A program made the position numbers and the translations under genes. 64,000 nucleotides of DNA, taken from NCBI GenBank assembly GCA_023957315.1, contig JAMLHE010000015.1:1-64000 (forward strand), given 5' to 3'. The notes under the pieces were generated by a model. The model saw nothing but the letters and a program-made list of their open reading frames with translations, did not search any database and was not told the origin of the DNA. Positions 59,881-64,000 of the stretch are shown one piece after another (the first letter of the stretch is position 1; every line of letters begins with the position of its first letter). Origin of the DNA: Candidatus Kapaibacterium sp. (GTDB lineage Bacteria; Bacteroidota; Ignavibacteria; Kapaibacteriales; UBA2268).

Positions 59881-61119
59881 ATGAAAATTCATGAGTACCA
59901 AGCCAAAGAATTGCTGAAGCGTTACAAGGTACCGGTTCTGAAAAACAGGGTAATTTTCAATGCATTTGATGCAGGAAAGATTACTTATGATGAATTTGAA
60001 TCGCAAGGAATTGGCACAGTCGTTCTGAAGGCGCAAATACATGCCGGCGGACGAGGCAAAGGCACAGTTAAAAATATCGAAACAGGGCAACCAATCTACT
60101 TGTTTGATAGCCCTGTCAGAGGTGTAAATATCATTCGCAATGGCAATATTTCCGACAAAGTATATCAATATGCGAGAGAAATATTGGGCAATCGTCTCGT
60201 TACCATCCAAACCGGCGAAGAAGGAAGCGTTGTTTCCAAAGTCTTAGTCGAAGAAGGCGTGGCAATTGACCGCGAGTTCTATGCATCCATCACATTGGAC
60301 AGAACTACCGGCAAAAACGTTATCATGGTTTCGACCGAAGGTGGCGTTGAGATTGAAAAAGTTGCCGAAGAGACTCCCGAAAAAATTCTGAAGGAACACA
60401 TTGACCCTGCAACAGGATTCCAACAATTCCAAGCACGCAGTCTTGGGTTTGGTCTCGGACTTGCCGGCGAAGCATTCAATAATTTCGTTAAATTCATCAA
60501 TAATTTGGTCGAAGCATACGAAGATTTGGATTGCAGTTTGGTAGAAATCAATCCTTTGGTTCTCACAAATGACGGCAAAATGATTGCTTTGGATTGCAAA
60601 ATGACTTTTGATGAAAATGCTTTGTTCCGTCATCCCGAATACATGGAATTACGTGACGTGACCGAGGAAGACCCTTTGGAAGTTGAAGCGTCTAAGTACA
60701 ATCTGAACTATATCAAATTGGACGGCAACGTCGGATGTATGGTAAACGGTGCCGGATTGGCAATGGCAACAATGGATTTGATTCAACTTTCGGGCGGCAA
60801 ACCGGCTAATTTCTTAGATGTGGGCGGTGGTGCAAATCCTGAAAGAATTGCGAACGCATTCCGTATAATGATGAGCGACAAAAATGTGAAGGCTGTATTA
60901 ATCAATATATTCGGCGGAATTGTTCGTTGTGACCGCGTGGCTCAAGGTATAATTCAAGCGCTGAACACGGTGCATGTGAATATGCCGGTGATTGTCCGCT
61001 TAGACGGTACAAATGCTGAAGAAGCCAAGATAATGCTTTCAAAATCAGGGCTATCATTTAAAGTAGCCGAAAATTTTGAACATGCAGCGCAATTGGTTAA
61101 TGATGTGATGAAGAATTAG
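59881..61119 (+). CDS. sucC: Succinyl-CoA ligase (ADP-forming) beta subunit
   Basis: A 412-residue ATP-grasp enzyme. Hallmarks: MKIHEYQAKELLKRYKVPV, VVLKAQIHAGGRGKG, LVEINPLVLTNDGKMIALD, NVGCMVNGAGLAMATMDLI, FLDVGGGA and LINIFGGIVRCDRVA. It pairs with SucD to make ATP (or GTP) from succinyl-CoA in the citric acid cycle. No sucD is next to it. In this organism succinyl-CoA also links to methylmalonyl-CoA and hence to the Mmd complex at 46.5 kb, but that connection is metabolic, not genomic. Confidence 0.96.
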   Translation: MKIHEYQAKELLKRYKVPVLKNRVIFNAFDAGKITYDEFESQGIGTVVLKAQIHAGGRGKGTVKNIETGQPIYLFDSPVRGVNIIRNGNISDKVYQYAREILGNRLVTIQTGEEGSVVSKVLVEEGVAIDREFYASITLDRTTGKNVIMVSTEGGVEIEKVAEETPEKILKEHIDPATGFQQFQARSLGFGLGLAGEAFNNFVKFINNLVEAYEDLDCSLVEINPLVLTNDGKMIALDCKMTFDENALFRHPEYMELRDVTEEDPLEVEASKYNLNYIKLDGNVGCMVNGAGLAMATMDLIQLSGGKPANFLDVGGGANPERIANAFRIMMSDKNVKAVLINIFGGIVRCDRVAQGIIQALNTVHVNMPVIVRLDGTNAEEAKIMLSKSGLSFKVAENFEHAAQLVNDVMKN

Positions 61120-61126
61120 AAAACAA

Positions 61127-61172
61127 CACACCCCCTAACCCCCTCTTGATAGAGGGGGAAAGGATTTTGGGG
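61127..61172. repeat. CCCCTAACCC interspersed repeat
   Basis: CACCCCCTAACCCCCTCTTG with inverted AGAGGGGGAAAGG recurs at ~55647-55680. CTTTCTCCTTCTACTTTGGA (~61224) likewise resembles 55702-55722, in the same order as there, so both sites carry the same compound unit. Confidence 0.6.
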
Positions 61173-61188
61173 CGAAAATATAAAAAAA

Positions 61189-61222
61189 GAGGCTATCCTT
61201 TTGGGACAGCCTCATTTTTTTT
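61189..61222. terminator. Bidirectional terminator between sucC and the META lipoprotein gene
   Basis: GAGGCTATCC and GGGACAGCCTC form a stem with a TTTT loop, flanked by A and T runs. It lies inside the compound repeat unit. Confidence 0.8.
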
Positions 61223-61256
61223 GTCTTTCTCCTTCTACTTTGGAGAGTGAGGTTAA

Positions 61257-62561
61257 TTATTCAACATATGCAATTTTACGGAAACTCATCTTTGTGTATG
61301 ATGATGATTTAGTCGTAATAATTAATTTGTCGTCCATTAGTTTGTAGCTTTCAGCTTGTCCTAAAGCCGCCATAAATTCTGCAGTCAATTCACAATGCAC
61401 TAATGTAGAATACCCCATCTTAATTTCGAGTTCATTATTTTTGTTTGTAAAGTACCCAAAACTATAGGCATTACAACCCGAGATTCCTGAACCGTAAAAG
61501 TCTTCTTTGAATATAATTGTAAATGGAAATTGTGGATTTGTATGATTTTCAGGGAAATCTACATTTCCTTTAGAGTCCTCGAATGAGACCCAAGACCAAG
61601 CCGATAACTTTAAATTGTTATTAGTGTCCTCAATCGGGTCTCCCTCGCCTTCAATATGAAATTCATCCGTTTTGGAGAATTCGACAGGTTCACTGCGTTT
61701 CTTAAGTTTAATCAAATGAAATGGATAACCAATGTCATCAGTACCAATTTGCGGAATAAACAAAGTGGAATTAACTGTAATTTTTTGATTTTGCAAGATT
61801 ACTGATGTAATCCTGAGATAAATACTGCCGCTACTTGTCGGTCCATTCATTACGATAATGTACATATCTTGCGAATAGTCAATGTCCGGCAAAACAACAG
61901 GAACCGTAACGCCTCCATCAATTTGATTTGAATGCACCAATTTCAAAAATTCTACTTCCTCCGCTTTACTGCGAATAGCCATTCTGACCGGAGTTTCGGC
62001 TTCGATGCCGTACGAGCCGGTTCTGATGCTTTCAAATTGTAATTCCTCGAACTCATCATCAGTTGGGAGTTTCACAACTTTCGTTGCTTCGAATTCAACT
62101 TCGCCGGAAATATGCTTTGTTTTGACTATGTGAATTGGGTAGCCGATATCAGTTGTACCAATTTCGGGTTGGTACTCTTTCGTACCGATGACAATATTGC
62201 CATTATTTTGAATAATTGATGATATTTCGACATAAATTGAACTGCTTGGTTTGGGTCCGCCAAAGAAAACAACAAGCATTTCTTTACCATAATCAATATT
62301 TCCAAAATTCACATCAATTATTTCTAAGTTAGAATCGAAACGCTTTGATGTCAAAGCCGATAAAACAGCTTCTTCTTCAGCTTTGCTTCGTATTACAGCT
62401 TTGATTTCAGTTTGGCCCTGATATGAGCGATTTGATTTCAATACTGTCTCGAATGTTACTTCTTGAGTCATTCGGTAATTTTCATCTACACCGAGCGGGT
62501 CTTCGCAAGATGTCAGCCATAGCATAGCAGATACTGCTATTGTTAAAAGAATCTTTTTCAT
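61257..62561 (-). CDS. Lipoprotein with duplicated domain and C-terminal META domain (second ECF operon)
   Basis: A 434-residue protein with a lipoprotein signal (AMLWLTSCEDPLG). Two homologous units of about 135 residues follow (~40-170 and ~180-310); both carry IRSKAEE, then D(I)NYG/DIDYS, a stretch SSSIYVEISSIIQ/SGSIYLRITSVIL, and IGTTDIGYPIHIVK/IGTDDIGYPFHLIK. The C-terminal ~110 residues (LSAWSWVSFEDSKG, SGISGCNAYSFGYF, MDDKLIITTKSSS) are META/HslJ-like. It ends an operon of sigma, anti-sigma/barrel and lipoprotein paralogous to 7191-9789, and shares the mature start CED-x-LGV with that operon's lipoprotein. Confidence 0.82.
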   Translation of the reverse strand: MKKILLTIAVSAMLWLTSCEDPLGVDENYRMTQEVTFETVLKSNRSYQGQTEIKAVIRSKAEEEAVLSALTSKRFDSNLEIIDVNFGNIDYGKEMLVVFFGGPKPSSSIYVEISSIIQNNGNIVIGTKEYQPEIGTTDIGYPIHIVKTKHISGEVEFEATKVVKLPTDDEFEELQFESIRTGSYGIEAETPVRMAIRSKAEEVEFLKLVHSNQIDGGVTVPVVLPDIDYSQDMYIIVMNGPTSSGSIYLRITSVILQNQKITVNSTLFIPQIGTDDIGYPFHLIKLKKRSEPVEFSKTDEFHIEGEGDPIEDTNNNLKLSAWSWVSFEDSKGNVDFPENHTNPQFPFTIIFKEDFYGSGISGCNAYSFGYFTNKNNELEIKMGYSTLVHCELTAEFMAALGQAESYKLMDDKLIITTKSSSYTKMSFRKIAYVE

Positions 62562-62582
62562 AATTAAATCCTATATATATTA

Positions 62583-63830
62583 TTAAAATTTATAATTCAA
62601 ACCCCACAAGAACCCAATCTTTGAAGAATTGAAAGTATTGCCACGATACCCATAAAACATATTGGCATACTCGACACCAATCAAAACTCCAAAACTGTTT
62701 GTCAAATCATAGTTTACCCCACCTGAGAATTTTCCCACGAAACCAACTTTATTAGCGCCGGCACTAAGTTGGATATATGGTGAAATTAGTTCACTCATAT
62801 TAAAGGAATATTTGCTTGTAAGGTAAAAGGTCGTAAAATTGGGTTGTTGTTCTATTATAGTAAGTAAATTCTCGTCGTCTCGGAAATCAAACTTTTGGAA
62901 AAAAGTCTCGCGTCTGACTTCAAATCCTGAGCTTAAGTTATCGTTAAATTCGTAATTCACCGCTAACGATAAGTTATGAAATGCTGCAAATTTAGATGGT
63001 GTCGTTGTTGGCGATGGCAACATCCAATCTTGTGTATTTTTAACTTCGAGATTGAGTTTGTTCCAAAATGTTTCAGATTCTAGCGGAAATATGACTACAT
63101 CAATCTCATTATCAGCTAAAATTGTATTATCAATTGTATTAAAATCATTCAATAAAGGTTCTTGATTATCGGGAACATCTTGAACATTTTCCAAAGTATT
63201 TTCAGAATCAAGAATTTGTAAATTTTCCAAAGTATTTTCGGAATCAATGATTTTCACTTTGTCCGATTCTGATACTTCAGCAATTATGTTATTATCAACC
63301 GATGCTATCAGAGGCTTGCTCGATTTCGGCGATTTTGTATAAGAGGCTTTTGCCAAAGTTTTATAAGCTATTGGCTCTGAGGCATCTTGGGCATTTTCCG
63401 CAAAATAGTCAGAGAGCTTGTTTGATGCTTGATTGTTGAGAAGAAATGCTTGAGTAGAATTGTGTTCTAAATTTTTATTTGCAAAATTATCACTTATAAA
63501 TAAAGTCAACAGTACAGTCACAATTGTAGCAGCAATAAGCGAGGAAACGAACTTCGTTTTGGAAATTCCTGCTGCCGAAGAACTGATAAAAGCCGGATTG
63601 AGAGTAGAAGCAACTGCCGGTAACCCAACAGAACTGAAGATAGCTTTTGTTGATTCTTCGGGCACGGCATACATTCCACGATTGGAATTCAAAGCAGTAT
63701 TGACCGACAATATGTTCTTGAATTCGGTGCGAAGCTCTGAATTGGAAGCCATTTCGAAGAAAAGCTCCGATTCGACTGCTTCGTCAAAATTGCCTTCGGC
63801 AAAATCATATAAAATTTCTGAGTAATTCAT
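62583..63830 (-). CDS. Anti-sigma-like membrane protein with C-terminal outer-membrane-type barrel (paralog)
   Basis: A 415-residue protein. Residues 1-60 form a helical cytoplasmic domain aligned with that of the protein at 7926 (YDFAEG / YDYIEG; SELRTEFK / EELRAELK). One helix lies at ~95-113 (FVSSLIAATIVTVLLTLFI). A long acidic Asn/Ser linker, with an internal repeat ILDSENTLEN near 195-217, leads to a barrel-like region (~275-415) with LAVNYEFNDNLSSGFEVRRE and a final strand IGFLWGLNYKF. It starts 10 bp after the sigma stop, with GAGG before its ATG. Confidence 0.78.
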   Translation of the reverse strand: MNYSEILYDFAEGNFDEAVESELFFEMASNSELRTEFKNILSVNTALNSNRGMYAVPEESTKAIFSSVGLPAVASTLNPAFISSSAAGISKTKFVSSLIAATIVTVLLTLFISDNFANKNLEHNSTQAFLLNNQASNKLSDYFAENAQDASEPIAYKTLAKASYTKSPKSSKPLIASVDNNIIAEVSESDKVKIIDSENTLENLQILDSENTLENVQDVPDNQEPLLNDFNTIDNTILADNEIDVVIFPLESETFWNKLNLEVKNTQDWMLPSPTTTPSKFAAFHNLSLAVNYEFNDNLSSGFEVRRETFFQKFDFRDDENLLTIIEQQPNFTTFYLTSKYSFNMSELISPYIQLSAGANKVGFVGKFSGGVNYDLTNSFGVLIGVEYANMFYGYRGNTFNSSKIGFLWGLNYKF

Positions 63831-63840
63831 TTTTTACCTC

Positions 63841-64000
63841 TCAATTGCTAATATCTTTCAAATACGGTTGTAAAACTTTGATAATCATTTTTTTTGCTCT
63901 TGTAGTCTTAACTTTTGCGTTGTCTGCAGTAATATTCAATAGTTCGGCTATTTCGGAGTACGAAAGCCCTTCGAATTCGCGCAGCACAAAAGGCGTCCGG
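63841..64000 (-). CDS. ECF sigma factor, C-terminal part (5' end outside window)
   Basis: The last 52 codons and stop of a sigma factor: TPFVLREFEGLSYSEIAELL, a region 4 helix-turn-helix, then TTRAKKMIIKVLQPYLKDISN. It aligns closely with the end of the sigma at 9223 (AFVLREYSGLSYEEIAEV, NPYLKDIS). It heads the second operon of the sigma, anti-sigma/barrel, lipoprotein type. Confidence 0.9.
   Translation of the reverse strand, partial: RTPFVLREFEGLSYSEIAELLNITADNAKVKTTRAKKMIIKVLQPYLKDISN

Noticed and set aside
61100..61119. ATGAAGAATTAG at the end of sucC as another copy of the T9SS tail repeat
   Set aside because: Only 12 bases match and they encode the common ending MKN-stop; similarity does not extend downstream.

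Overview
The window is AT-rich bacterial chromosome from a Bacteroidota/FCB-group organism, most likely a member of the Ignavibacteria/Kapabacteria side (inference). The evidence is: at least four proteins with type IX secretion (T9SS) sorting tails or FlgD-like equivalents, Bacteroidota-style promoters (TTTG / TAnnTTTG), weak or absent Shine-Dalgarno sites at many genes, a homocysteine methyltransferase-MTHFR fusion, a Na+-pumping methylmalonyl-CoA decarboxylase operon and DUF4199. No rRNA, tRNA, CRISPR array or transposase gene was recognised.

Layout. 1-5 kb: a truncated Asp-box T9SS protein, a PLP sulfur-amino-acid enzyme, a lipoprotein FKBP isomerase and ribH. 4.9-13 kb: secreted and outer-membrane proteins around an ECF sigma operon (sigma, then an inner-membrane protein with a C-terminal outer-membrane-type barrel, then a lipoprotein). 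A paralogous operon closes the window at 61.2-64 kb. 13-15.5 kb: an SOS-type operon umuD-umuC-SRAP. 15.3-23.6 kb: an accessory zone with a 3-kb foreign segment bracketed by 486-bp direct repeats, a T9SS protein, and a putative copper uptake locus (an OprC-like TonB receptor plus a Cys-rich small protein). 23.6-50.2 kb: mostly housekeeping genes, including a NatAB-type ABC exporter, M19 dipeptidase, a DUF3108/LolA/TPR operon, pdxB, panB, tadA-rsmI-tmk, proline dehydrogenase, HMT-MTHFR, amidase, flippase, U32 protein, and the methylmalonyl-CoA decarboxylase operon. 50.2-56 kb: a defence-like island (DUF5131 three-Cys protein, TcmP, type IIG restriction-modification enzyme) bounded by ~100-bp palindromic elements and followed by about 0.9 kb of modular repeats. 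56-61 kb: Crp/Fnr regulator, VOC protein, DUF4199 protein, Kelch/T9SS protein and sucC.

The most notable items are: (i) the type IIG/TcmP/DUF5131 island, in which two transcription units share a nearly identical 38-bp promoter element and which is flanked by direct copies of an undescribed repeat family; (ii) two paralogous ECF operons whose second gene joins an anti-sigma-like cytoplasmic domain, one membrane helix and an outer-membrane-type barrel; (iii) a direct-repeat-bracketed insertion whose truncated copy differs mainly at third codon positions; and (iv) an HMT-MTHFR fusion that lacks two of the three expected zinc cysteines. All positions were read by eye; no searches were run.
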